Source: R-RK-3 sp031399085 (GTDB taxonomy: Bacteria; Pseudomonadota; Alphaproteobacteria; Rhizobiales; Rhodomicrobiaceae). From it: a stretch of DNA of 64,000 nucleotides. How positions within the stretch are numbered: position 1 is the stretch's first letter; each line of letters starts with the position of its first letter. The stretch covers positions 1-64,000 of the forward strand of contig JANNOQ010000042.1 of NCBI GenBank assembly GCA_031399085.1, given 5' to 3'. The notes beneath the pieces are model-generated. The model saw only the letters and a list, made by a program, of their open reading frames with translations. It had not been told where the DNA came from and searched no databases. Shown here piece after piece: positions 19,065-27,630 of this stretch. Position numbers and translations under genes: made by a program.

Positions 19065-19904
19065 TCAATCGCGCAACAGCTCGTTGATCGAGGTCTTGGC
19101 CCGCGTGCGCTCGTCGACGCGCTTGACGATCACGACGCAATACAGCGACGGACCCGGCTCGCCCGAAGCCAGCGGCTTGCCGGGCAGCGCTCCAGGCACG
19201 ACGACCGAATAGGGCGGCACGCGGCCTTGCAACACCTCGCCCGTCGCGCGGTCGACGATCTTGGTGGACTGTCCGATATAAACGCCCATCGACAATACCG
19301 AGCCTTCGCCGACGATCACCCCCTCGGCGACCTCCGCCCGTGCGCCAATGAAGCAATTGTCCTCGATGATGACCGGCCCTGCCTGTAACGGCTCCAGCAC
19401 GCCGCCAATGCCCGCGCCGCCGGAGATATGCACGTTTTTGCCGATCTGCGCGCAGGAGCCGACCGTCGCCCAGGTGTCGATCATCGTGCCGCTGTCGACA
19501 TAAGCGCCGAGGTTAACGAAGCTTGGCATCAGCACGACGCCGGGTGCGATATAGGCCGAGCGGCGCACAATGCAGCCCGGCACGGCGCGGAAGCCCGCCT
19601 GACGGAATTCGCTCTCGCCCCAGCCCTCGAACTTTAGCGGCACCTTGTCCCACCATGGCCATGGCACACTGCCTCCACCCATGACAGTCATGTCGTTCAG
19701 ACGAAAGGACAGCAGCACGGCCTTTTTCAGCCATTGATGCACGATCCACTCGCCGCTCAGCTTTTCCGCGACGCGCGCCTCGCCGCGGTCGAGTAACGCC
19801 AGCGCGGCGTCCACCGCCTCGCGCACGTCGCCTTGGGTTGATGAGCGTACGCTGTCCCGCTCCTCGAACGCTTTTTCGATGACGGTCTTGAGATTATCGA
19901 TCAT
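19065..19904 (-). CDS. dapD: 2,3,4,5-tetrahydropyridine-2,6-dicarboxylate N-succinyltransferase
   Basis: A 279-residue DapD, which transfers succinyl from succinyl-CoA to tetrahydrodipicolinate in lysine and meso-diaminopimelate synthesis. The left-handed beta-helix hexapeptides are visible from AYIAPGVVLMPSFVNLGAYV through VHISGGAGIGGVLEPLQ and CFIGARAEV. The N-terminal helical domain contains WQYN-region-like KPVVLLSFRLND. Length is typical. GAGG lies eight bases before the ATG. It is a single gene with DUF805 downstream. Confidence 0.96.
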   Translation of the reverse strand: MIDNLKTVIEKAFEERDSVRSSTQGDVREAVDAALALLDRGEARVAEKLSGEWIVHQWLKKAVLLSFRLNDMTVMGGGSVPWPWWDKVPLKFEGWGESEFRQAGFRAVPGCIVRRSAYIAPGVVLMPSFVNLGAYVDSGTMIDTWATVGSCAQIGKNVHISGGAGIGGVLEPLQAGPVIIEDNCFIGARAEVAEGVIVGEGSVLSMGVYIGQSTKIVDRATGEVLQGRVPPYSVVVPGALPGKPLASGEPGPSLYCVVIVKRVDERTRAKTSINELLRD

Positions 19905-20289
19905 CGGCGATGCCTCACTTCATTCGGTTCGCCCTTGTGTGCTTTCCGAAGCCTGCTTGTCAACGCCAAGCGAAAACGTGAGCAGGGCGTCCATGTTCAT
20001 TGCTCGGGCGGGTGCAAATGCCAGTAATTGCAGGCTGCCCAAACGAGGTCCGCATTGGTCAGCGCCATAACGCTGAGCCTTTGCGTGAAAATCATATCCT
20101 TTTTTTACAAATTCGGCCGCGTCTTCAGATCGAAATTCTATGCGGTGGACCGAACATATCAGCCGTGAGTAGAGGACCCAGCGACGCAGAGCGGCTGATG
20201 CCGACCGGAGTTGGGCCTAGCCTGCCGATCGAGGCAATACCGCGCTTGATCGACGTGATTGTCGACCGAATGCGCGTTTTGCTCTCAGC
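19905..20289. other. Gene-free gap upstream of dapD
   Basis: About 385 bp between dapD and the small plus-strand gene. It must hold the dapD promoter and possibly the promoter of the small gene, but I see no clear boxes, hairpins or repeats. A 25-codon frame from 19993 has a weak AGGG site and no family resemblance; I do not count it as a gene. Confidence 0.35.
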
Positions 20290-20580
20290 GTGAAAATGGG
20301 AATGGGAATGATATCTACCGAACATAGCGCCGCGAAAACTGCGGACACGTTGCCGCTTTACCTGATTGGCAAAAACAGCCGCGGCCAATGGGTCGTGCGT
20401 GAGTCGTCGGGACGATGCGGCGGGCTGTTTTTCAACCGCGTCGAAGCGATCAAATTCGCCATGTATGAAAACGGACATCGTCTTCAGGCCGTGGTCATGG
20501 TCGCGGAGCCTCTCGAACTCGATATCGGTGCGGCCTTGTGGCCCGGGACGGCTTTCAATCAGAAAAATTCGCACGCTTGA
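20290..20580 (+). CDS. Small protein of unknown function, up to 96 aa
   Basis: The frame opens with GTG AAA ATG GGA ATG GGA ATG ATA, so starts at 20290, 20296, 20302 and 20308 are all possible. The body contains LPLYLIGKNSRGQWVVRES and GRCGGLFFNRVEAIKFAMYE, a compact mixed fold with no signal peptide or membrane segment. The pattern of Trp/Val strands followed by an EAIKFA helix resembles small DUF2188-like proteins, but the match is loose. It ends four bases before the convergent 5'-nucleotidase. Confidence 0.6.
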   Translation: MKMGMGMISTEHSAAKTADTLPLYLIGKNSRGQWVVRESSGRCGGLFFNRVEAIKFAMYENGHRLQAVVMVAEPLELDIGAALWPGTAFNQKNSHA

Positions 20581-20583
20581 CAC

Positions 20584-21327
20584 TCAACTGGCGGACTGTC
20601 GCGCGGCGGTTGGCGGCGCGGCGGCCGCCAGCACGCTCTCAAGAAAGCCGGTCAGATCGCCAGTGATGTGGTGGATATGCGCCGGCAATGCGCGCCACTC
20701 CGCAATCCCATGCTGCGACGGGTGATCGACATAGCTCGAGCGCACCAGCACGGTCGCCATGCCGAGCGCGTGCGGGGCTTCTAGATTATGCGGGATGTCC
20801 TCGAACATGGCCGCCGCTGGGCCGGCGACGCCATGCGCCTTCAGGAAGCGGTCATAGGCTTCGCGTGACGGTTTGGGCACATACGCCCCCGCCACGATGT
20901 CGAACAGATCGTCGAAATGATGCAGCACGCCGAGCTTTTCCGCGACCCGCTCGGCGTGGCGGCGTGAGCCGTTGGTGAAGATGAATTTTCGCCCGGGCAG
21001 CCGCTCCAGCGCTGCACCCAGGGCAGGGGCCTCGCAAACCGGGGCGAGGTCGATATCGTGCACAAAATCGAGAAAGCGCTCGGGCGGCAGCTTGTGCTCG
21101 CGCATCAGACCGGCAAGCGTCGTGCCGTAACGGTAGTAATAATCTTTCTGGACGCGGCGAGCTTCCTCAAAACCGACGCCCAAAAACTCCGCGATAAACG
21201 ACCCCATGCGCTGATCCACCTGCGCGAACAGATTGCATTCGGCCGGGTAAAGCGTGTTGTCGAGATCGAAGATCCAAGTGTCGAGGCGGGCAAAGGGGGC
21301 GAAGTCGGAGGACGCGATGAGGTGCAT
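20584..21327 (-). CDS. HAD-family pyrimidine 5'-nucleotidase
   Basis: A 247-residue HAD phosphatase of the SDT1/YjjG-like pyrimidine 5'-nucleotidase type. Motif I is WIFDLDNTLYP, which includes the nucleophile Asp, motif II is IFTNGSRRHAERV, and motif IV is AMFEDIPHNLEAPHALGM. These enzymes remove phosphate from UMP/CMP-like nucleotides. In many alphaproteobacteria this gene sits between argB and dapD; here a sulfotransferase and a small gene are interposed. Length and motifs are normal. Confidence 0.9.
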   Translation of the reverse strand: MHLIASSDFAPFARLDTWIFDLDNTLYPAECNLFAQVDQRMGSFIAEFLGVGFEEARRVQKDYYYRYGTTLAGLMREHKLPPERFLDFVHDIDLAPVCEAPALGAALERLPGRKFIFTNGSRRHAERVAEKLGVLHHFDDLFDIVAGAYVPKPSREAYDRFLKAHGVAGPAAAMFEDIPHNLEAPHALGMATVLVRSSYVDHPSQHGIAEWRALPAHIHHITGDLTGFLESVLAAAAPPTAARQSAS

Positions 21328-21520
21328 GGAAAGAAGATATGTGGGACGGGTCGGTTTGTCACGAACGGTGATAGCGACCTAAAAGCAGCGCGACAACTTT
21401 AGGTTGATATCCTCAATCTCGTCTGGACGCCGCGCGTCCGCGAGTCCTAAGCCTTGGACAGAGATCACGTCATCGGTGTCCAGACGCTACTGTCCGATGG
21501 CAATTAGACGGAATGAACAT

Positions 21521-22540
21521 ATGGCGCGCAAATTAGAATTCCTGCTAATGGGCGCCGCCCGGAGCGGAACCACCGCAGTCACTGCGGCGGTCAATTGCCA
21601 CCCGCTGGTCTTTTGCGGCATGGAAGCTGTCGAGGCCAGCGATTGTCATACCAACATCTCGTTTCCTGAATCCTTTGAGCGGAAGCTTTCTCGCATGTCA
21701 GGCGCGCAATACCGATCGCTCAAGGGCCTGTTGGAGGCAAAAAAAGGAACGGCTTTCATCATCGGCAATAAACAACCTCGCTACGATGTTGCTTTGCGGG
21801 ATATCGTTCGCAGCATGCCGCAGCTGCGGTTGATCTTCATTTATCGCAACCCGATGGATTTCATGAACTCGTGGAATAAGCGGGCGGAAGACGCGGCTGA
21901 CTCCGCTTGGTCGCCCGGCCAGCGGGGGTTATTCGGCATTTTGTCGCTCTTCACCTACCTTCGGGCTCTGCAGCACATCGACCGCGATTGTCTCGTCGTG
22001 CCATACCGGGCATTCTCGAAAGACGTTGCTGGCACGACATTGCAAATAGTCCGCTATCTCGGTGTCAAGGACGGAAGCTTACTAGCTTCCGAACCTGCGA
22101 TCGCCCAGTTGCAGCGCGCGGCCGATTCGCTTCGAAACCGCCCGCGCGAGGTTCTACGCAATGAATCCGAATTTTTGAACGCCATCGCAATCCAGGAATT
22201 GGAAACGATCTTCGACCGCGACCGGACATTCTGCTTTTCAGAGATCCATCAAAGGGTCCACCTCTACCTTCAATCGATCCGCGGGGCTTGGGGGCAGACC
22301 TTCGTCGAAGCGCTTGTTCGGTATGGCGATCCTGAAGCTATTTTATATTTTCGGAAAACGCTGCGTCAGCCCTGCCTTACGGAAATGTTTGCTGAGGAAG
22401 CCGCTCTCTCGACGCCGCTTCGGCGCTATCTGCGCGCGCTTCCACGCAGCCTCAAGCTGCGACGCATTTTCCTCGGCCAAAACGGCCTTGAGCCCTGCGA
22501 ACGGTTTATGCGCCAGGTTGAGATGGCCTGCGCGGGTTGA
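21521..22540 (+). CDS. Sulfotransferase-family protein
   Basis: A 339-residue PAPS-dependent sulfotransferase-type protein. The 5'-phosphosulfate loop is LMGAARSGTTAV near the N-terminus, and the 3'-phosphate-binding part LIFIYRNPMDFMNSWNKR lies near residue 105. It probably transfers sulfate to a carbohydrate or lipid, but the acceptor is unknown. The start at 21521 gives the expected strand before the loop. Tail to tail with argB (13-bp gap), it breaks the common argB-nucleotidase order, which suggests later acquisition. The end lacks clear extra domains. Confidence 0.83.
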   Translation: MARKLEFLLMGAARSGTTAVTAAVNCHPLVFCGMEAVEASDCHTNISFPESFERKLSRMSGAQYRSLKGLLEAKKGTAFIIGNKQPRYDVALRDIVRSMPQLRLIFIYRNPMDFMNSWNKRAEDAADSAWSPGQRGLFGILSLFTYLRALQHIDRDCLVVPYRAFSKDVAGTTLQIVRYLGVKDGSLLASEPAIAQLQRAADSLRNRPREVLRNESEFLNAIAIQELETIFDRDRTFCFSEIHQRVHLYLQSIRGAWGQTFVEALVRYGDPEAILYFRKTLRQPCLTEMFAEEAALSTPLRRYLRALPRSLKLRRIFLGQNGLEPCERFMRQVEMACAG

Positions 22541-22553
22541 TCGGGTGCGGGAA

Positions 22554-23456
22554 CTAATCCCGCTCAATCAATGTCCCCGCGCCGTGCTTCGTAAACAACT
22601 CGATCAACACAGCGTGCGGCACCTTGCCATTAATGATCACCACGCCCTCAACCCCCGACTCGACAACGTCAATACAGCCCTGGACCTTTGGGATCATTCC
22701 CCCCGAAATCGTCCCATCAGCGATCAATGCCCTTGCTTCGCTCACTGTCAGCTTCGGGATGAGCTTCCCGCCCCCGTCCAGCACCCCCGCCACATCCGTC
22801 AGCAATAACAGCCGCTTGGCCTTCATCGCGCTGGCCAATGCGCTGGCAAACGTATCCGCGTTGATATTGTAGGTCACGCCGTCCCGCGATGCCCCGATCG
22901 GGGCGATGACCGGGATCAGATCGCCCGCCGCGATCACTTCGACGACGCGCGGGTTCACCGCCTCAGGCTCCCCCACGAACCCTAAATCCACCACCTTCTC
23001 GATATTGGAATGCGGATCGCGCACCCGACGTTCGAGCTTGCGCGCAATCAACAAATTCGCGTCCTTGCCCGAGATGCCGCAAGCCCGCCCGCCGGCCTTG
23101 TTGATCTCCGCCACAATCTGCTTGTTGATAGACCCCGCCAGCACCATCTCGACGACCTCAACGGTCGCCGCGTCGGTCACCCGCAAGCCGTCGGCGAATT
23201 CACTGTGAATCTTCAGGCGGTCGAGCAGCTTGCCGATCTGCGGGCCGCCGCCATGCACCACGATCGGCTTTACGCCGGATTGCTCCAGCAACACGATATC
23301 CTTGGCGAAACACGTGGAAAGCTCGGCATCTCCCATGGCGTGTCCGCCATATTTCACCACCACGATAGCCTGGTCGTAGCGCAGCATGTAGGGCAGCGCC
23401 TCGGACAGAATTGCGGCATGGGTTTGCGGGCTGAGGGGTGTGGTGGTTGTGTCCAT
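22554..23456 (-). CDS. argB: Acetylglutamate kinase
   Basis: A 300-residue N-acetylglutamate kinase of the amino-acid-kinase fold, the second step of arginine synthesis. Key segments are VVVKYGGHAMGD (phosphate-binding Lys), PIVVHGGGPQIG, GLRVTDAATVEVVEMVL (acetylglutamate binding), LLTDVAGVLD and GGMIPKVQGCIDVV. The start at 23456 follows AGG after a short spacer; a TTG at 23468 is possible. Length is normal and there is no sign of decay. Confidence 0.96.
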   Translation of the reverse strand: MDTTTTPLSPQTHAAILSEALPYMLRYDQAIVVVKYGGHAMGDAELSTCFAKDIVLLEQSGVKPIVVHGGGPQIGKLLDRLKIHSEFADGLRVTDAATVEVVEMVLAGSINKQIVAEINKAGGRACGISGKDANLLIARKLERRVRDPHSNIEKVVDLGFVGEPEAVNPRVVEVIAAGDLIPVIAPIGASRDGVTYNINADTFASALASAMKAKRLLLLTDVAGVLDGGGKLIPKLTVSEARALIADGTISGGMIPKVQGCIDVVESGVEGVVIINGKVPHAVLIELFTKHGAGTLIERD

Positions 23457-23638
23457 GATCCTGCTCAAAACAGTGGCACTGGCACATAATCATATCGGCT
23501 TCGGCAGCCCGCATAAATGTTTTGCGCAATCGGTCGATTGTGGCGGCAATTGTGGCGCTAAAGCGCTACCGCAACTGCGGGGATTACGCTATGTGAGTCC
23601 ATAGACGTTCACTGTTTGTTAATTCTCCGGAGCGAGGC

Positions 23639-25246
23639 GTGGCCGAGACATCGGGATTTGTAACCGATCTGCCCCAATCGGCCTATTTATCGCTGTCGAT
23701 GCGACGGGCAATTTCCGCCGCGCAGCAACGCTCTCACCGTTATGTGACTCTCGAACATCTGTTGCTGGCATTGCTGGACGATCCGGATGCGCTTGCTTTG
23801 CTCGAAGCGGTGCGCGCGGACATTTCCGCCATCAAGACGAGCGCCGCCGACACGGTCAACCGGAATCTGGTCACGCTCTACACGCCTGGACAGTTCGACC
23901 TGCGCGCCAGCTATAAGGTCGAACGTGTGCTGCAGACGGCGTCGGACGATGCCGACCGGCTGAGCTGCCCGGAGGTGGACGCCGCCTTCGTGCTCGCCGC
24001 TTTGTCGCGGGAGGGCGACAATCCCGCTGGCGATATCCTCAAGCGCAACAGCTTTGCCTATCCTGCGGCGATGACCTGGCTATATTCCAACCGCGGCAAG
24101 TCCTTTGGTGGACGGTCGGCGCCGGCCAAAGCGGCGCCGGCGCCGGCCCCAACTCCTCCAAAGATCGAATCCGCGCCGATCACCGAACCTACCCGCCGCG
24201 AGGAGCCGTCATCTGCGTCGCAGCCGCCGTCAGACGATGATCTGGACGAATTGGATTTTGAAATTCTCGACGATGGCGAGCCCGAGACTCTGCCGCCGCC
24301 GCGGCCCGAGGCGGCAAACGGCCCGATTTCAGCGACGCCTATGCAGCGGCAAAGCGCGCCGGCTCCGGCCTCCGCCCATGAGATGCACGAAGAGGGTGGC
24401 ACTTTCCATCTCGAGCGACGGCCGTCGCCTGAGGCAATGCCGCGCGCTGCGCGCCAGCGCGAGACAGGCAATGGGTCCAAAGACCCAAACGCCGCGCCGG
24501 TGCCGCTGCCCCGCCGGTTCGAACAGCAAATGCCGTCAGCCGGACGGCTTGACGAAATGCGGGTTCGCGGCGCCTCGGACCGTGCCCGCCTGGCGCCCGC
24601 TCCAGCACCGCCGCCGCCTCAGCCTGCCCCAAAAAAACGGCCCGTTCCGCAGGCGAAAGTCCTGACCCCGGCCGCTCCAGACAAGCTCAAAAGCCGCGCC
24701 CGCCGTCAGCCACGGCCGCACGAAGCGCTCATTGGTAGGTTGATCGAAAACATCCCGCGCCGGATGCGCGCCGCTATTCCGGAGCGCATCGAGGTGCGCA
24801 TTTCGCGCGAGGAAACGGAGGCGATCGCTCGCGGCATGGAAGGCCGCGCCGAGCCGGTTCGCCACGATGTCAAGGTCACGAACACCATGAGCGTGCTGCT
24901 GCGCGCGCCCGACGGCGGCTTTAATATCGAGCCGTTGAGCCCGGAGACGCAGTGGGTCTTTGACCGTCCCGACGCCTCGGAGGGTGAAACTTACGGACGC
25001 TGGCGCTGGGTCGTGACGCCGAGCGAAGCCGGCCAGCGCAAATTGCAGCTGATTGTGGCGGCCCGCAGCATCGATCAGAACGGGCTTGCCGGCGACACCG
25101 CTTTGCCAGATCAGATCATCACGGTGCAGGTCAACACCAATTACGTGCGCAGCCTCACGCGCGCGTTGCAATGGATCATGGCCATCGCTCTCGGCGGTGC
25201 GCTGACCGAACTTGCCATGTTTGGAATGCGCTTTTTCGCCGAGTAG
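23639..25246 (+). CDS. Membrane-anchored protein with a ClpA/ClpB-type N domain and a C-terminal beta domain
   Basis: A 535-residue protein with no ATPase domain. Residues 1-150 form a double Clp repeat: AISAAQQRSHRYVTLEHLLLALLDDPDALALLE and a second FVLAALSREGDNPAGDIL. About 200 residues of Pro/Ala/Glu-rich linker follow. The last 180 residues hold a strand-rich domain (VEVRISREETEAIARG; TYGRWRWVVTPSEAGQRKL; IITVQVNTNYV) and one C-terminal membrane helix (LQWIMAIALGGALTELAMFG). Start is a GTG at 23639 with GGAG upstream. The layout suggests a cytosolic adaptor or sensor tethered to the membrane. Its partner proteins are unknown; it stands alone on its strand. Confidence 0.78.
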   Translation: MAETSGFVTDLPQSAYLSLSMRRAISAAQQRSHRYVTLEHLLLALLDDPDALALLEAVRADISAIKTSAADTVNRNLVTLYTPGQFDLRASYKVERVLQTASDDADRLSCPEVDAAFVLAALSREGDNPAGDILKRNSFAYPAAMTWLYSNRGKSFGGRSAPAKAAPAPAPTPPKIESAPITEPTRREEPSSASQPPSDDDLDELDFEILDDGEPETLPPPRPEAANGPISATPMQRQSAPAPASAHEMHEEGGTFHLERRPSPEAMPRAARQRETGNGSKDPNAAPVPLPRRFEQQMPSAGRLDEMRVRGASDRARLAPAPAPPPPQPAPKKRPVPQAKVLTPAAPDKLKSRARRQPRPHEALIGRLIENIPRRMRAAIPERIEVRISREETEAIARGMEGRAEPVRHDVKVTNTMSVLLRAPDGGFNIEPLSPETQWVFDRPDASEGETYGRWRWVVTPSEAGQRKLQLIVAARSIDQNGLAGDTALPDQIITVQVNTNYVRSLTRALQWIMAIALGGALTELAMFGMRFFAE

Positions 25247-25270
25247 CGGCTCCCGCCGACAATCCAAGCG

Positions 25271-26140
25271 TCAGCTCAATTTCAGCCCCAAAATTCGCCT
25301 GATCGAAGTGACGTCGCCATGCGTGGGCGCGATCCGCTCGACCGCGCGGCGGATCGGCTCGACCACGACTTCCATTTGATGACCGCTCGCATGGATCATC
25401 CATTCGCCCGATTGCACGATGCCGACATGCCCGCGCCAAAACACCAAATCGCCGCGCTGAAGCTTGTCGACGTCCCGATCGGGTAGCGCCTGCCCGACCT
25501 CGGCCTCCTGCATGTCGGTATCGCGCGGGCAGATCATGCCGGCACCCTGCATGGCAAGTTGCACCAGGCCCGAGCAGTCGATGCCCAGCCCAGAGCGTCC
25601 CCCCCAGAGATAGGGCGTGCCGATCAGCCGCTCGGCGAGGCGGACGAAATCCTTGGCCTTTTCCTCGACCAGCTGCAAATGACCGCCGAATACATAGCCG
25701 CCGCGCGCCAATTCCAGAAACCGCCCTTCGCGCCTTAGCACAGTAACCTTGGCGTTGAAGCCGAGGCGCATGATGGGGGGGCGCTTGAGGTCCGGGGCGG
25801 GATAGACGAAGGTGCCGCGCGAGACGGCCCAATGCGTCGGCTCCTCGATGGTGGCGGAGAGATTGTCCATCGGCATGTAGCCGACATAACCGTCATTTTC
25901 GAGCTGAACCCAGCCCCAGCCTTCGGCCGCGTCATAAACGGTGACCATCTCGCCGCAAAGCGCTTCAGTGAGCAGCGGCGCATCGAAGCGCGGCACGAGC
26001 CGAACAGGAGCCACCGATCCCACCACCTGCCGCAGTTCGCCTTGGACGTAGCGCTGCGCGCGGACTTGGTCCTTGAGGGAGGCGGCCGCCATATCGTCGC
26101 GGTAGACGTGACGCCGGGGATCGAGCTTGCCTGAATTCAT
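25271..26140 (-). CDS. NlpC/P60 (C40) peptidase with SH3 domains
   Basis: A 289-residue cell-wall peptidase of the C40 family. The N-terminal half holds bacterial SH3-like repeats (RLVPRFDAPLLTEAL; GWGWVQLENDGYVGYMP). The catalytic half shows the nucleophile Cys in GLGIDCSGLVQLAMQ, the His in FWRGHVGIV and a following HASGH polar residue. It probably cuts peptides derived from peptidoglycan. There is no signal peptide, as in other alphaproteobacterial members. The start at 26140 overlaps the M17 peptidase stop (ATGA); this coupling is common in the group and points to stepwise peptide recycling. Confidence 0.9.
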   Translation of the reverse strand: MNSGKLDPRRHVYRDDMAAASLKDQVRAQRYVQGELRQVVGSVAPVRLVPRFDAPLLTEALCGEMVTVYDAAEGWGWVQLENDGYVGYMPMDNLSATIEEPTHWAVSRGTFVYPAPDLKRPPIMRLGFNAKVTVLRREGRFLELARGGYVFGGHLQLVEEKAKDFVRLAERLIGTPYLWGGRSGLGIDCSGLVQLAMQGAGMICPRDTDMQEAEVGQALPDRDVDKLQRGDLVFWRGHVGIVQSGEWMIHASGHQMEVVVEPIRRAVERIAPTHGDVTSIRRILGLKLS

Positions 26141-27558
26141 CGCTTGGGAAACGCTCCCTTGAGGTGGTCGAAGACCGCGCGGGCGCATTGCGGCTCGCCG
26201 CCGGCGGGCTTGCCCGGCTGCGGTTTCGGGACCCAGCCATAAATATCGAAATGGGTGTAGCAGGCCGCGTCTTTCACAAAGCGCTTGAGGAATAAGGCCG
26301 CTATGACCGAACCGGCGAAGGGCTCAGGGTAGATGCTATTGACATCGGCGATGCGGCTATCGAGCAGCGCATCATAGGGCTGCCAGAAGGGCATCGGCCA
26401 CATGGGATCGCCAAGCCTGCGGCCGGTCTCGGTCAGCGCGCTTGCGAGCGCGGCGTCGGTCGAATAGACGGGCGGCAGGTCGGGACCGAGCGCGATTCGG
26501 GCCGAGCCCGTCAGCGTCGCGAAACTGATGATGTGATCCGGCTTTTCGCTGTCGGCGAGCGTCAGCGCATCCGCGAGCACCAACCGCCCCTCAGCATCCG
26601 TATCGCCGACCTCGACCGTGAGACCCGCACGGCTGGTCAAAACGTCGCCCGGCCGGAAGGCGTTGCCGGAAATCGCGTTCTCCGCTGCCGGAATGAGCAA
26701 GCGCAGCCTGACCTTGAGCCCCGCGCTCATGATCATCGCCGCAAGCGCCAACGCGGTCGCCGCTCCGCCCATATCCTTCTTCATCAGCGCCATGGCTGGG
26801 CCGAATTTGATGTTCAGCCCGCCCGTGTCGAAGCAGATCCCCTTGCCGATCAGGGTAATCTTGGGGTCCGCCTCCTCGCCCCAGCGCAGGTCGATCAGGC
26901 GCGGCTCGCGCGAACTCGCCCGCCCCACCGCGTGGATGAGCGGGAAATTCTGGGCTAGCAAATCATCTCCCGCGACCACATCGCAGCTTGCGCCGAAATG
27001 GGTCGCGACACCGCGCACGGCCTCTTCCAGCTCCTCCGGGCCGAGATCGTTGGCTGGCGTATTGATAAGATCGCGCGCCAGCCAGACCGGAGCGGCGATG
27101 TTGACGATATCGGTCCGGCTCACCCCCGGCGGCAGACGCAGGCGCTTCTCGCCGCGCTTGCCGCTCGATTGATAGCGTTGGAAGGCGTAGTGGCCGAGCG
27201 CCCAGGCCAGCGCCGCAAGGCCGGGGTCCTCAGGCGTCCAGCCGAAATGATAGCCGCCTTTTGGCAACACGGGGGCAAGCGCGCCGGTCTGCAGCTGATT
27301 GGCGCGCTCACCATCGTCCGATCCGACCACCACGCCCGCAAGACCGTCCTCGCCCGGGATCAGCGCCCAGTTGCCAGGAGTCGGCTTGAAGTCGATGGCG
27401 CTGAGCCAGGCATGTTGAGCCGGCGCAATTTCTTGCGTCAGTGCCTCTTGCTCCTTATGGCTGTCTGTCAGCCAAATCGGACAGGTCGGCGCTTCGGCGT
27501 TTTCGTCGATGAACAGCGCGCCGATTTGGCTCGCGAGTTCGTTCAGGGTGGAGCGCAT
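26137..27558 (-). CDS. Leucyl aminopeptidase family protein (M17)
   Basis: A 473-residue M17 metallo-aminopeptidase. The metal and catalytic residues are in GKGICFDTGGLNIK (Lys and Asp), MKKDMGGAAT and GDTDAEGRLVLADAL. The last motif usually begins with Asn (NTDAEGRL), while here it is Asp; the metal-binding Asp and Glu are intact. The N-terminal domain is short, typical of alphaproteobacterial relatives. It removes N-terminal residues from short peptides in the cytoplasm and is coupled to the C40 peptidase by a 4-bp overlap. Confidence 0.9.
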   Translation of the reverse strand: MRSTLNELASQIGALFIDENAEAPTCPIWLTDSHKEQEALTQEIAPAQHAWLSAIDFKPTPGNWALIPGEDGLAGVVVGSDDGERANQLQTGALAPVLPKGGYHFGWTPEDPGLAALAWALGHYAFQRYQSSGKRGEKRLRLPPGVSRTDIVNIAAPVWLARDLINTPANDLGPEELEEAVRGVATHFGASCDVVAGDDLLAQNFPLIHAVGRASSREPRLIDLRWGEEADPKITLIGKGICFDTGGLNIKFGPAMALMKKDMGGAATALALAAMIMSAGLKVRLRLLIPAAENAISGNAFRPGDVLTSRAGLTVEVGDTDAEGRLVLADALTLADSEKPDHIISFATLTGSARIALGPDLPPVYSTDAALASALTETGRRLGDPMWPMPFWQPYDALLDSRIADVNSIYPEPFAGSVIAALFLKRFVKDAACYTHFDIYGWVPKPQPGKPAGGEPQCARAVFDHLKGAFPKR

Positions 27559-27630
27559 GGTGTTTTCTTTTGCTGCGATTCTGTGACTTTATCTGAAAAT
27601 TCGACGGAACGTGACGTGGAGATGGGTCGT

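Noticed and set aside
22547..22563. Hairpin GCGGGA-ACTAA-TCCCGC between the sulfotransferase and argB
   Set aside because: The stem is only 6 bp and no T-run follows on either strand, so it is not a convincing terminator.
26137..27558. Asp replacing Asn in the M17 signature as a sign of inactivity
   Set aside because: The metal-binding Asp and Glu and catalytic Lys are intact; the changed position is not a metal ligand, so activity is likely kept.
26998..27630. Upstream extension of the GST-like frame
   Set aside because: It is antisense to the M17 aminopeptidase; the GST domain and a ribosome-binding site place the start at 27631.
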